This document shows, one piece after another, positions 1 to 8,216 of a DNA stretch of 30,558 nucleotides; positions within the stretch are counted from its first letter, which is position 1, and every line of letters starts with the position of its first letter. Position numbers and translations under genes: made by a program. The stretch is from JBOFDK01 sp051656485 (GTDB lineage: Bacteria > Bacillota > Clostridia > Lachnospirales > Cellulosilyticaceae). The stretch covers positions 1 to 30,558 of the forward strand of contig JBOGBZ010000201.1 in assembly GCA_051656485.1 (NCBI GenBank), in the 5' to 3' direction. The notes under the pieces were generated by a model that did no database searches, had not been told where the DNA came from, and saw nothing but the letters and a program-made list of their open reading frames with translations.

Positions 1-137
1 ATTATAATTATATTCATTTCGCCTAAAAACTCAAGGCTTTTTTTGTTCAACTCGATTTTTATAAGATAAACATATATAAACGTATATAAAATAAGGCGAA
101 AATATGAGTTGAACAAAAATAAATATAATTATATTTT
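1..137. mobile_element. MITE-like AT-rich element interrupting cca
   Basis: Bases 1-19 match the reverse complement of 117-135 at 17 of 19 positions, giving terminal inverted repeats. Inside are two perfect inverted pairs: 17-24 with 94-101 (8 bp, core TTTCGCC) and 41-53 with 106-118 (13 bp, core TTGTTCAACTC). These two pairs interleave rather than nest. No protein is encoded. The cca reading frame resumes at TTT ACA ATG (135-143), which reads as the conserved FT-M-NAxAY segment of the enzyme, and an in-frame TAA lies at 126-128 inside the element. The left flank, and so any target duplication, is outside the window. It could instead be the right end of a larger element. Confidence 0.5.
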
Positions 138-140
138 ACA

Positions 141-1130
141 ATGAATGCCATTGCTTATCACCCAGTAAGGGGATTCGTAGACCCTTATAATGGGCAGAAG
201 CACATAGAGGCACACTGTATCAAATCTGTACGGGATGCAAAAGAAAGATTCACAGAAGATGCACTCCGTATCTTGCGTGCCGTACGTTTCGCGGCACAGT
301 TAGGGTTTGAGATTGATGCCAACACTATAGAAGGTATTAAGGTGTGTAGACCACTTCTAGCCAATATTAGTAAAGAACGTATACGTGATGAATTCGTGAA
401 AATTTGTATGTCTGACCGTGTGAGTTATATCGATACACTGTATGAACTGCAATTGTTGGAATATATCATTCCAGAGTTTATACCCGCTTATACCACACCG
501 CAGAATCATCCTTATCACATCTATCATGTGGCACAGCACAGCTTAGTGGCTATGGCACATACACCAAAAGACCTGGTGTTACGCCTGACTATGCTATTAC
601 ATGATATCGCCAAGCCTTTGGTACGTACTACGGATGCGAAGGGCATTGACCATTTTTATAATCATCCGAAGCGCGGGATGGATATCGCGAAGAAGATACT
701 GAAAGACTTACGTTTCGATAATCAGACGATTAATGACGTGAGTACATTAGTAGCGTACCATGATTTCCATATTCAAGGACGCATCACGCCTATTCGCATT
801 AAGGAATTACTTAAAGTGATGGGACCTACATTGTTTGATCAGTTACTTCAAGTGTGCAAAGCAGATGCTTACGCACAAAATCCAGATAAGTGGGAAGAGA
901 AGTTAAAGACCCTTCAAGCTATTGGAGAAATGAAAGCACGAATCATAGAAAATAATGAGTGTTACAATTTAAAGATGCTTGCCATAGATGGCAAAGACTT
1001 GATGGAGCGAGGCGTTCCTAGGGGAAAAGAAATAGGAGAATGGTTAGAACGTACTTTAACCTATGTGATGAAGCATCCTGATAAAAATACAAAAGAAGAG
1101 CTATTAGCCTATATAGAAGCAAAAAAATAA
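141..1130 (+). CDS. cca: CCA tRNA nucleotidyltransferase, N-terminally truncated
   Basis: This is the C-terminal three quarters of a class II CCA-adding enzyme/poly(A) polymerase, which adds the CCA end to tRNA 3' termini. Visible are the NAIAYHP and DPYNGQ segments, the ERFTEDALRILRAVRFAAQLGF signature of the RNA/nucleotide-binding region (about residues 36-57), and an HD domain with LLHDIAKP (about 150-158). The family usually has about 100 more residues at the N terminus, holding the GGxxRD and DxD catalytic motifs; these are absent here. The upstream DNA is an AT-rich repeat element with an in-frame stop at 126-128. ATG 141 is an internal Met of the original protein and has no Shine-Dalgarno, so the fragment is probably non-functional as a nucleotidyltransferase. 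Only a copy elsewhere or an off-window 5' part could supply the activity. Confidence 0.85.
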   Translation: MNAIAYHPVRGFVDPYNGQKHIEAHCIKSVRDAKERFTEDALRILRAVRFAAQLGFEIDANTIEGIKVCRPLLANISKERIRDEFVKICMSDRVSYIDTLYELQLLEYIIPEFIPAYTTPQNHPYHIYHVAQHSLVAMAHTPKDLVLRLTMLLHDIAKPLVRTTDAKGIDHFYNHPKRGMDIAKKILKDLRFDNQTINDVSTLVAYHDFHIQGRITPIRIKELLKVMGPTLFDQLLQVCKADAYAQNPDKWEEKLKTLQAIGEMKARIIENNECYNLKMLAIDGKDLMERGVPRGKEIGEWLERTLTYVMKHPDKNTKEELLAYIEAKK

Positions 1131-1158
1131 GGTCCTTGTATAAGGGCCTTATCTTTTT
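1127..1158. terminator. Bidirectional terminator between cca and the DUF4340 gene
   Basis: A 9-bp stem (1127-1135 with 1144-1152) and an 8-nt loop are followed by CTTTTT on the plus strand. On the minus strand the seven As before the stem form the U-tract. It overlaps the stop codons of both convergent genes. Confidence 0.8.
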
Positions 1159-2057
1159 GCCTGGATATTTGGAATGGTTAGAAGGGTCTTGTGAGGGGAA
1201 GCTAGGACATAAAGTATATTTGGCGAGGTGCTCGCTTTACTAATGGCAAACTCCGTGCGTTGACCTTCATTTTCTTCAATCACAATATGTAGTGCGGTTT
1301 CATCAAAACCGTAGTTTGTAGCGACAACGTCAGAGACGTTAGAATCAATAAAAGATGCCGCTCGAGTGGTTGATAAGAATCCAATCATCTGTGTGACTTC
1401 TTGGTCAGATAAAGTAGAGGAAGAAAAACGTACTGTATCATGAATACGAGAAGCTACTATCTCATGGTTTTCAGTGTTAGAAGTCATGAGGATTTTTTTT
1501 GTCGTTTGTGGATTGAAATGGGCATAGTTTTTGTTGAACCAGTGGGTTAAGTCCTTCGAAATCAAAAGGGCGATTTTTTCAGGTACTGTATAAATGCAAT
1601 CATTCATTGGACTGTAGGTATAATAAGAACCATCAGCGGTTTGATTACCCTGAATGAGCTTATACTGCACGTTATTTATATCATAAAAGGTAATTTGCAT
1701 GGAATAATCATGAATACCGTAAGCAGCTAAATCTTCAGGAGCGTATGCGATAAAGGTTAAGTTGCCTGGTGTGGCAAAGGCTGTAATCATATCATAAATA
1801 GCTGAGCCGTCTGCCGATGTATGTGCAGGTGACGTTATATTCCATAAGCTTTCTGTACGTTCGAAAACGAAGGTTTGATGAGACCATGAAAGTTCTACTT
1901 TAAGGACATCAGCAGGCTTTGATGGAATAGAAGGCGGCGTTACCATTTGACGGGGTTGGGCATAGGCCACAGATTGTGAATTCTTTTGATAAGACACCAT
2001 TGCAATACTACAAAGAAGAAGTACGGCAATAGGAATAAGCCAGCTTTTTTTGTACAT
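1149..2057 (-). CDS. DUF4340 domain-containing membrane-anchored protein
   Basis: The predicted 302-residue protein has an N-terminal signal anchor (about residues 5-22, Lys-rich then hydrophobic) followed by an extracytoplasmic domain. The segments LWNITSP, FATPGNLTFIAYAPEDLAAYGI, QITFYD and SYYTYSP resemble the repeated beta-rich DUF4340 fold; the AYGI stretch (usually YGLD-like) is typical. Its function is unknown. In many bacteria DUF4340 proteins accompany gliding or ABC-type (GldG-like) systems, but no such partner is next to this gene. The start was moved to ATG 2057 because AGGAGT lies 7 nt upstream; an in-frame ATG at 2099 has no ribosome site. An extended -10 (TGC-TACAAT, 2106-2098 on the minus strand) lies just upstream. 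It is monocistronic and convergent with cca. Confidence 0.75.
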   Translation of the reverse strand: MYKKSWLIPIAVLLLCSIAMVSYQKNSQSVAYAQPRQMVTPPSIPSKPADVLKVELSWSHQTFVFERTESLWNITSPAHTSADGSAIYDMITAFATPGNLTFIAYAPEDLAAYGIHDYSMQITFYDINNVQYKLIQGNQTADGSYYTYSPMNDCIYTVPEKIALLISKDLTHWFNKNYAHFNPQTTKKILMTSNTENHEIVASRIHDTVRFSSSTLSDQEVTQMIGFLSTTRAASFIDSNVSDVVATNYGFDETALHIVIEENEGQRTEFAISKASTSPNILYVLASPHKTLLTIPNIQAKR

Positions 2058-2222
2058 ATTTTTACTCCTGATATATAAACAATATTTAATCGTACTCATT
2101 GTAGCATATAAATATTAACGAATAATATACAAAACCTAAATAAAAAAGATATTTTTTCGTAGACAACAACATATACATAAAGGGATGAAACATGGACCAA
2201 GGTGGCATAAAGGGGGGAAAAG

Positions 2223-3218
2223 ATGAAAATGTTCAATAATGATTTAGCTACGCAATATGATTTGGTAGTCAAAAAGATGTACTATAATCGTAGCAACTAT
2301 TATTTAGATACCAATAAAGGGCAGTATTTACTTAGAAAAGTAATCATGCCTAAAGAACAAATCGCATTTGAATATGAGGTAAATAAACAACTTATTCAAA
2401 AGGGATTTAATGAAATAGAGAAAATTTATCTTACAAAAAAACAAAGCCCTTATGTGCAACAGCAAGATAAATTATACATGCTACAGAGTTACCGAGCGAT
2501 GGATGAGATTGATTTTAAGTTAGAAGTGGATTTAAGGGGGATGATTTGTGTACTTGCACGATTTCATAAGGCAGCACAAAACATTACTTCTAGTGAACGC
2601 AACATAGAAAATGCGGGATTGAAAAATATCTATGAGTACTTTCAAAAACGCCATATAGAAACTAAAAAAATGAAAAATAATATGAGTGGTATTTCCCAAA
2701 AATCTAAGTTTGAAATGATGTTTGCCGAGCATTATAAAGTCTATGAAGAATTGGAACAAATGGCTATAGAATTGATAAGTAAAGAGATAGCAGAAAAACT
2801 TATTGATAAGGCAAAAAAAAATCACACAGTCATTCATAATGAGTATACGTATCATGCAGTATCTAAGATTGCCCAAAAGCAGTATGTTATAACCCATCTT
2901 GATGCATGTAGCTATAATATCCAACTATTGGATTTAGCAAATGTACTGACAAAAGTGATGCAAAAAAATGATTGGAATATGCAGCTGCTTTATGATTTGG
3001 TACAAGAGTATACAAACATTAATACTTTATCTGAAGAGGAAATAAAGGTACTTAAAGCAATGCTTATATTCCCAGAAAAGTTTGCATCCATTTGCCATAA
3101 ATACATGACATCTAAGCGAAGAAATAATTATAGTATGTTTGAAATGAAGTGGGAAAATATGCTTGTGTATAAAGAAGAGCAGCTTAGAGCAGCAAAACAA
3201 ATCGAGAAAATTTTGTAA
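2223..3218 (+). CDS. CotS-like spore coat-associated protein (kinase-like fold)
   Basis: This 331-residue protein resembles the CotS/YsxE/YutH family, coat-associated proteins with an aminoglycoside-phosphotransferase-like fold. Evidence is the N-terminal KxMYYNRSNYYLDTNKGQYLLRK beta-hairpin segment, LYMLQSYRAM, a VLARFHKAA helix (about residues 110-118), and the C-terminal DLANVLTKVM...FPEKF...HKY pattern. The catalytic loop expected as HxDxxxxN appears as HNEYTYH (about 205-211), so the Asp is missing and phosphotransfer is doubtful. It is the more Lys- and Asn-rich member of its neighbourhood. AAGGGGGGAAAAG immediately upstream fixes the ATG at 2223. No clear sporulation-sigma promoter could be assigned. 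The family call is fairly firm; the role in the spore coat is inferred from the family. Confidence 0.7.
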   Translation: MKMFNNDLATQYDLVVKKMYYNRSNYYLDTNKGQYLLRKVIMPKEQIAFEYEVNKQLIQKGFNEIEKIYLTKKQSPYVQQQDKLYMLQSYRAMDEIDFKLEVDLRGMICVLARFHKAAQNITSSERNIENAGLKNIYEYFQKRHIETKKMKNNMSGISQKSKFEMMFAEHYKVYEELEQMAIELISKEIAEKLIDKAKKNHTVIHNEYTYHAVSKIAQKQYVITHLDACSYNIQLLDLANVLTKVMQKNDWNMQLLYDLVQEYTNINTLSEEEIKVLKAMLIFPEKFASICHKYMTSKRRNNYSMFEMKWENMLVYKEEQLRAAKQIEKIL

Positions 3219-3227
3219 GGCCTAGAT

Positions 3228-3256
3228 TTGACGTCCTCTTGTAGAAAGAGTAAAAT
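3228..3256 (+). promoter_or_regulatory. Sigma-A type promoter for the PEGA gene
   Basis: TTGACG (3228-3233), a 17-nt spacer and TAAAAT (3251-3256) lie about 40 nt upstream of the GTG start. Confidence 0.6.
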
Positions 3257-3294
3257 GAGGGAAAGAAGTCAAAGATATACAAAGGAGATTTCAG

Positions 3295-4605
3295 GTGAAA
3301 GGAAATAAATTATTTGTAAAATCAATGATTATAACAGCGGTACTGGGCCTCATTACCCTTATGATTACAATGTTTATAGGGATTAGATGGGTTTTAGATA
3401 AAGAACCAGTAGGGAATGCACAAGTAGGGCAAGAACAGACAGGGCTCCCTAATCCACAGACAAGTCAAGATGTACTAGGGGTTATTAAAGAGCTTAATGG
3501 GGATACGCTGATTGTTTTTAACATCGAGAAAAAGCAAGGCGTACAAGTAAAAATCCAAGATACAACACAAGTGAAAGATGCCTATGATAAGCCAATGCCA
3601 AAGGAAAACCTCAGAGAAGGTGACATCGTTAAGTTAGGCTATGATCAGAAGAGTGGAAAGCTTGTAAGCGTTAGCCATTCCATACAAGCATGGACGAAGA
3701 CGGATATGAAAAACGTCAAGTTAGATCGTCCCAATAAAGTAATGGCCATTGGGGACAATATCTATAAATATACAGACAATACAGTAGTCCTTGATAAAGA
3801 AGGTAACAATATCAGTATTTACCAAGTAGGAGATCAAGATATACTTGAAATGAAGGGCATTGATAATCAAGTTCATAGTATGCGTATCTTAGAGGAGCAA
3901 GGCTACTTACAGTTAGAAGGTACCCCTATCCAAGAAGGTGTATTAGAGATAGATATCAATAGACAAATACCGATAGCAAGTGTGGTGGAGCCTATCCCGG
4001 TAAGCGTAGGGCAGCATAAAGTGACCATTCAATTACCAGGCTATGAAGTGATGACAGAGATGATTGATGTGGTAGCAGGTAAGACCATTATCTTAAGCTT
4101 ACAAGACCTTCAAAAGGCATATACAACTTTAAGTGTGAGTGTGCAAAATGCAGGTTTACACTATACAGTACAAATTGATGGCACACTTTATGGGAAAGAT
4201 GAAGTCATTCAATTACCGATGGGTACCCACACGGTAGAGGTACAGGCAGAAGGCTATATGCCATGGACACAGCAAGTCGTACTTACAGAGCCTATGATGG
4301 AACTTCAAGTACAGCTCCAACCATTAGCAGTGGTACCGGAAGAAGAGGGAACCTCAGAGGGGACCAATGCTCAGGCAGTGGAGGGCTATAAAGTGAATAT
4401 CACCACAGAGCCAGGAGATGCTAAAGTTTATATTGATGGGGAATCTAAAGGAAAGACACCTTATAGTACCACTTTACCATTGGGCGAATATCGTGTCATC
4501 TTAGAAAAAGAAGGTTATGAACCTTATGAGACCAGTATCATATTAGACAATGGTGATGCACAAAATAGTTATCTCTATATGCTCATTCCAAAAATAAATG
4601 AATAA
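3295..4605 (+). CDS. PEGA-domain membrane-anchored protein
   Basis: This 436-residue protein starts at a GTG with AAAGGAG 6-7 nt upstream. A single transmembrane helix (about residues 10-32) would anchor it with the bulk outside. Residues about 58-130 form a beta-rich region (LGVIKELNGDTLIVFNI, LREGDIVKLGYD). Three PEGA-like repeats follow: about 222-272 (VSVGQHKVTIQLPGYE), 289-341 (MGTHTVEVQAEGY) and 368-420 (EPGDAKVYIDGESKGKTPY, LGEYRVILEKEGYEPYE). The last is the canonical one. PEGA repeats are usually extracellular beta-sandwich modules, associated with cell-surface or S-layer proteins; no catalytic motif is visible. It has its own promoter and terminator, so it is probably monocistronic and vegetative. 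Confidence 0.75.
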   Translation: MKGNKLFVKSMIITAVLGLITLMITMFIGIRWVLDKEPVGNAQVGQEQTGLPNPQTSQDVLGVIKELNGDTLIVFNIEKKQGVQVKIQDTTQVKDAYDKPMPKENLREGDIVKLGYDQKSGKLVSVSHSIQAWTKTDMKNVKLDRPNKVMAIGDNIYKYTDNTVVLDKEGNNISIYQVGDQDILEMKGIDNQVHSMRILEEQGYLQLEGTPIQEGVLEIDINRQIPIASVVEPIPVSVGQHKVTIQLPGYEVMTEMIDVVAGKTIILSLQDLQKAYTTLSVSVQNAGLHYTVQIDGTLYGKDEVIQLPMGTHTVEVQAEGYMPWTQQVVLTEPMMELQVQLQPLAVVPEEEGTSEGTNAQAVEGYKVNITTEPGDAKVYIDGESKGKTPYSTTLPLGEYRVILEKEGYEPYETSIILDNGDAQNSYLYMLIPKINE

Positions 4606-4611
4606 CAATCA

Positions 4612-4645
4612 GCACGTTTAAGTATCACTTAAATGTGCTTTTTTA
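4612..4645 (+). terminator. Rho-independent terminator after the PEGA gene
   Basis: A 12-bp stem (4612-4623 with 4627-4638, one G-T pair), a 3-nt loop and TTTTTTATT follow the stop codon. Confidence 0.85.
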
Positions 4646-4674
4646 TTGAAAATTTAAAATATATGATATATAAT
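4646..4674 (+). promoter_or_regulatory. Sigma-A promoter for the phosphohexomutase gene
   Basis: TTGAAA (4646-4651), exactly 17 nt, then a perfect TATAAT (4669-4674). Transcription would begin near 4681, about 35 nt before the ATG. Confidence 0.75.
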
Positions 4675-4715
4675 TTTAATGTAAAAAAATGGATAAGTAG
4701 TAAAGGAGTGTAAAG

Positions 4716-6419
4716 ATGGGGTATAGAGAAAAGTATAACGAATGGTTAGAAGGAACGTTTGCTGATGAAGCAACGAAAGAAGAATTGCGAGGTATTGCTA
4801 CACAAGAAAAGGAAATTGAAGATCGTTTCTACACAGAACTTGAATTTGGAACTGCAGGTCTTAGAGGGGTAATCGGTGCGGGGACGAATCGTATGAATAA
4901 ATACATCGTAAGTAAAGCGACACAAGGACTTGCTAACTTTATAATAGGACAAGATATAGCAGTTCCAAAGGTAGCTATCGCTTATGATTCAAGAAATATG
5001 TCAGACGTATTTGCCAAAGAAGCAGCACTTGTATTAGCGGCGAATGGCATACATACTTATTTATTTGAAAGTCTAAGACCAGTACCAGCGCTATCATTTA
5101 CAGTGAGAGAACTTGGGTGTGATGCGGGAATCGTCATCACTGCAAGTCACAACCCACCGGAGTATAATGGTTATAAAGTATATGGTAATGACGGAGCACA
5201 AGTCATTGCGCCTTTTGATGAGATGATCATTACAGAGGTCAATAAAATTACTGATTTTACCACTATTAAGACAATGTCAGAAGAAAAAGCACGAGATAAA
5301 GGCTTACTTACTATTATAGGTAAAGAGATAGACGATAAGTATACTGAAGCAGTTAAAGCACAGGTATTAAACCCAGAGCTTATTAAAGAAATGGCAGATG
5401 ACTTTAAGATCGTTTATACACCTATTCATGGCACAGGAAATGTACCAGTACGTCGTGTATTAAGTGAAGTAGGCTTCAAACATGTATATGTGGTTAAAGA
5501 ACAAGAAGCACCAGATAGGAATTTCTCTACTGTAAAGAGTCCAAACCCAGAAGACGTCAATGCCTTTAAGTTAGCCATTGATTTAGCAAAAGAAGTAGAA
5601 GCAGATATCATTCTTGGGACAGACCCAGATGCTGACCGCGTAGGGGTACTCGTAAGAAATGAACAAGGGGAGTACCTCGTACTTACAGGCAATATGTTAG
5701 GCGCAATGCTTACAGAGTATGTCCTTTCACAAAAACAAAAGCAAGGCTTACTTGCACCAAATAGTGTGGTCATCAAGACTATCGTTACTACAGAGATGAT
5801 TAGACCAATGGCTGAAGCGTACGGGACAGAAGTCATGGAAGTGCTTACAGGCTTCAAATACATCGGAGAGCAAATTCGTTTGTTTGAAGAAAGTGGCGAG
5901 AAGCAGTATGCTTTTGGTTTTGAAGAAAGTTATGGATGCCTCGCAGGGACTTATGCACGTGATAAAGATGCAGTCGTAGCATGTATGCTTGCCTGTGAAA
6001 TGGCAGCTTACTATAAGGCACAAGGAAAGACGCTCTACGAAGGGCTTGTATCACTTTATGAAAAATACGGTTACTATAAGGAAGAAGTACAGTCTATCAC
6101 GCTAAAAGGTATCGAAGGGTTAGAGAAAATCAAGAACGTCATGGAGAACCTTCGTATGGAACAACCACAAGCGTTCGGAACATACGAAGTAGTAGCAAGT
6201 AAGGATTACAAAAAACCAGAGGAGACAGGCTTACCAAAGTCAAATGTACTTTATTATAATCTAACAGATGCTGCATGGGTATGTGTTAGACCATCTGGTA
6301 CAGAACCTAAGATTAAGTTCTATATCGGTGTCAAAGGAGAAAGTATCCAAGATGCAGATGAAAAAGTGGCAATGATTAAGACGGCAGTAAGTGAAATGAT
6401 CGCTCCTTGGATTGCTTAA
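4716..6419 (+). CDS. pgcA: Phosphoglucomutase / phospho-sugar mutase
   Basis: A full-length (567-residue) alpha-D-phosphohexomutase of the PgcA type, interconverting glucose 1-phosphate and glucose 6-phosphate for cell-wall precursor and glycolipid synthesis in the cytoplasm. Key sites are visible: the phosphoserine loop TASHNP (Ser about 144), the metal-binding loop DPDADR (303-308), a sugar-binding GFEESYG segment, and the C-terminal phosphate-binding RPSGTEPKIKFY. The N terminus (ELEFGTAGLRGVIGAGTNRMN) is the long-form type typical of PgcA rather than short GlmM. AAGGAG lies 8-9 nt before ATG 4716. A sigma-A promoter precedes it and a strong terminator follows, so it stands alone. Phosphomannomutase activity cannot be excluded from sequence. 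Confidence 0.92.
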   Translation: MGYREKYNEWLEGTFADEATKEELRGIATQEKEIEDRFYTELEFGTAGLRGVIGAGTNRMNKYIVSKATQGLANFIIGQDIAVPKVAIAYDSRNMSDVFAKEAALVLAANGIHTYLFESLRPVPALSFTVRELGCDAGIVITASHNPPEYNGYKVYGNDGAQVIAPFDEMIITEVNKITDFTTIKTMSEEKARDKGLLTIIGKEIDDKYTEAVKAQVLNPELIKEMADDFKIVYTPIHGTGNVPVRRVLSEVGFKHVYVVKEQEAPDRNFSTVKSPNPEDVNAFKLAIDLAKEVEADIILGTDPDADRVGVLVRNEQGEYLVLTGNMLGAMLTEYVLSQKQKQGLLAPNSVVIKTIVTTEMIRPMAEAYGTEVMEVLTGFKYIGEQIRLFEESGEKQYAFGFEESYGCLAGTYARDKDAVVACMLACEMAAYYKAQGKTLYEGLVSLYEKYGYYKEEVQSITLKGIEGLEKIKNVMENLRMEQPQAFGTYEVVASKDYKKPEETGLPKSNVLYYNLTDAAWVCVRPSGTEPKIKFYIGVKGESIQDADEKVAMIKTAVSEMIAPWIA

Positions 6420-6489
6420 AGTCAATGTAGAAGGCCTTCAAAAGGGATTTAAGAGAGCTAAAAAAACAAAAAAATGAAAAAAGTTTTTG

Positions 6490-6532
6490 AGACGTATCAA
6501 GGGTTTAAGCCTTCAGATACGTCTTATTTTTT
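6490..6532 (+). terminator. Terminator after the phosphohexomutase gene
   Basis: AGACGTATC (6490-6498) pairs with GATACGTCT (6516-6524), with an inner AAGG/CCTT extension, followed by TATTTTTTG. Confidence 0.85.
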
Positions 6533-6634
6533 GCTTTAATATTTCCAAGTATTTACAGTTGTGTTAGCATGAGTGCATAGCAAATCACACAACAACAACG
6601 TCATGCAAATGACAGAGTGAAAGGGGATATAGAG

Positions 6635-7075
6635 ATGAAAAAGATACAGATTGTAGAGGGGATTATGAGTATAGTAGGGAAGATAGGAAGATTCCTAAGT
6701 AAGCTTACAACCAATAAAAAGAATCAGGTGCAAGCTTTAAAAGAAGAACTACAGGCAGTACAACCTGATAAGATAGAGGGAGCAAGTGTACAGGAAGCAA
6801 GTGTACAGGAAGTAAGTATGCAGGTAGTGGCAGAGCAGCAAAGTAGAGAACAGCAGGTAGTGGGCAACGAGGCATGGCATAAGGAAGTGCATCGTGAGGA
6901 GGCACAGCATAAGAAAGACAATAAGGGAGTGATCATCCCATTACATAGATACAGAGATTTCGTGAAAGTACAACATCGGAAAAAAACATGGCTTTGTCAG
7001 AGAAAAGAATTGCTACATCAGAGAGAGCCAACATGGCCCAGTGTGCGGATAGATATAAAGGGTACAGGTACATAA
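6635..7075 (+). CDS. Unrecognised Gln/Glu-rich protein upstream of yabG, possibly frameshifted
   Basis: I do not recognise this gene. The start ATG 6635 is chosen because AAAGGGGA lies 7 nt upstream; an earlier in-frame GTG sits at 6617. The 146-residue product has an N-terminal amphipathic/hydrophobic stretch (MKKIQIVEGIMSIVGKIGRF), a low-complexity Gln/Val/Glu middle encoded partly by a 15-bp direct repeat (6781-6810, residues ASVQE twice), and a basic tail. At an A7 run (6980-6986) a one-base shift moves into a second frame that stays open to a TAA at 7084-7086, with a tail beginning NMALSEKRIATSE and ending YIKEA. That tail looks at least as protein-like as the annotated one, which holds two Trp in an odd context. 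It is co-directional with yabG 83 nt downstream, so a sporulation link is possible but unproven. Confidence 0.5.
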   Translation: MKKIQIVEGIMSIVGKIGRFLSKLTTNKKNQVQALKEELQAVQPDKIEGASVQEASVQEVSMQVVAEQQSREQQVVGNEAWHKEVHREEAQHKKDNKGVIIPLHRYRDFVKVQHRKKTWLCQRKELLHQREPTWPSVRIDIKGTGT

Positions 7076-7158
7076 AAGAAGCGTAAAAGAACAGATAAAG
7101 GTATAGGACTTCCATATCATCTAATAAAATAGAGAGAGAGCGATGAGTGGAGGACCTT

Positions 7159-8181
7159 ATGATACAGATCGGAGATTATGTTGTTCGTATTTCATATGAT
7201 AGAGACGTTTTATTCAGAGTAATGGACATTAAACCTAATGGAGTCGTAAAGTTAAAAGGAATATCCTTTAGAATTATAGCGGATGCACCAATGGAAGATT
7301 TAGAATTAGCGGGAGGGATGCGATTCACCACAAAAGAAAGTCATGTAATGGAAAAGATAGAAGAGACTGTGAAGAAGATTTTAGCCGAGAAAAAAACACA
7401 GCAAGATACGAGAAAGCCCATTCTTCAAAAGACAGGGAAGGTACTGCATATCGATGGCGATACGTTTTACCTGAATCTCTGTATGAAGTATTATGAAGTA
7501 CTAGGTGTACCAGCTGTAGGGGAAAGTGTGCCAGAGCCACAACAACCTAAAAAAGTCGCAGAGCTGATACAAAAGCACAATCCAGATATACTTGTTCTTA
7601 CAGGTCATGATTCGTTAAATAAAAATTATAAAGACATTAACAATGTAAATGAATACAAACACTCGAAGTATTTTATTGAAGCAGTCCAAGAAGCACGAAG
7701 AGCTCGTTCTACAAACAAGTCTTTGATTATATTCGCAGGAGCATGTCAGTCGTATTTTGAGGGTTTATTAGAAGCAGGCGCAGATTATGCAGCTTCTCCA
7801 AAGAGAGTGCTTATCCATGCACTAGATCCAGTATTTATCGTCGAACGTATCGCGTATTGTCCTATCTACCAGGTACTTCCTATTGAACAAGCCATAAAAA
7901 ATACAATTACCCAGTTTAAGGGCTTAGGGGGCTATGAAATTCTAGGAGTAGCAAGAAAGGGTGGACCAGTTAGTGATATAAGTTTTGAAGAGGAGCAGAG
8001 AGAAAATAAGCTCGGAAGGTTCGAAGAAGAGACATTGGAGCTGAGTGAGGAGCAATTAGATGAAGAGTTGGAGAAGCCTATATTTGAAGATGCTTATTAC
8101 AGAGATATGATGGAAGAGAATGTGGCAAATTATGTAGGTAATGCCATGCCCTATCATATGGTAAGGAGGAGAGGCCAATAA
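7159..8181 (+). CDS. yabG: YabG-type sporulation-specific protease
   Basis: A 340-residue YabG homologue, a sporulation cysteine-type protease that in Bacillus and Clostridioides processes coat and cortex proteins (SpoIVA, SipL or CspBA, depending on species). It opens with MIQIGDYVVRISYDRDVLFR, the typical YabG N-terminal domain, followed by the LHIDGD segment. Conserved LTGHDS (His about 150) and AGACQS (Cys about 196) are the likely catalytic residues. The AASPKRVLIHALDPVFIVE block is also characteristic. ATG 7159 is preferred over GTG 7147 because GGAGG lies 5 nt before it. The next sporulation gene is sipL, encoding a coat morphogenesis protein, and a terminator separates the two. A sigma-K-like CATATCAT at 7113 is too weak to call. 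Confidence 0.93.
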   Translation: MIQIGDYVVRISYDRDVLFRVMDIKPNGVVKLKGISFRIIADAPMEDLELAGGMRFTTKESHVMEKIEETVKKILAEKKTQQDTRKPILQKTGKVLHIDGDTFYLNLCMKYYEVLGVPAVGESVPEPQQPKKVAELIQKHNPDILVLTGHDSLNKNYKDINNVNEYKHSKYFIEAVQEARRARSTNKSLIIFAGACQSYFEGLLEAGADYAASPKRVLIHALDPVFIVERIAYCPIYQVLPIEQAIKNTITQFKGLGGYEILGVARKGGPVSDISFEEEQRENKLGRFEEETLELSEEQLDEELEKPIFEDAYYRDMMEENVANYVGNAMPYHMVRRRGQ

Positions 8182-8199
8182 GTCGGGGCCTCTCCTTTT
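8166..8199 (+). terminator. Terminator after yabG
   Basis: GGAGAGGCC (8168-8176) pairs with GGCCTCTCC (8187-8195), followed by TTTTG. The left arm includes the last codons of yabG. Confidence 0.8.
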
Positions 8200-8216
8200 G
8201 TGGTGGAAAAAAAGAG

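Noticed and set aside
1..140. A group II intron or retroelement end upstream of cca
   Set aside because: No domain V-like hairpin or reverse transcriptase sequence is present; the terminal inverted repeats fit a small DNA element better.
2130..2200. A sigma-E or sigma-K promoter for the CotS-like gene
   Set aside because: CATATACAT and GATATT are present but the spacing and -10 register do not fit either consensus.
6781..6810. A regulatory direct repeat upstream of yabG
   Set aside because: The 15-bp duplication lies inside the coding sequence, is in frame and encodes ASVQE twice.
7090..7120. A sigma-K promoter for yabG (CATATCAT at 7113)
   Set aside because: The nearest AC -35 is 19 nt away, too far for the usual 16-17 nt spacing.
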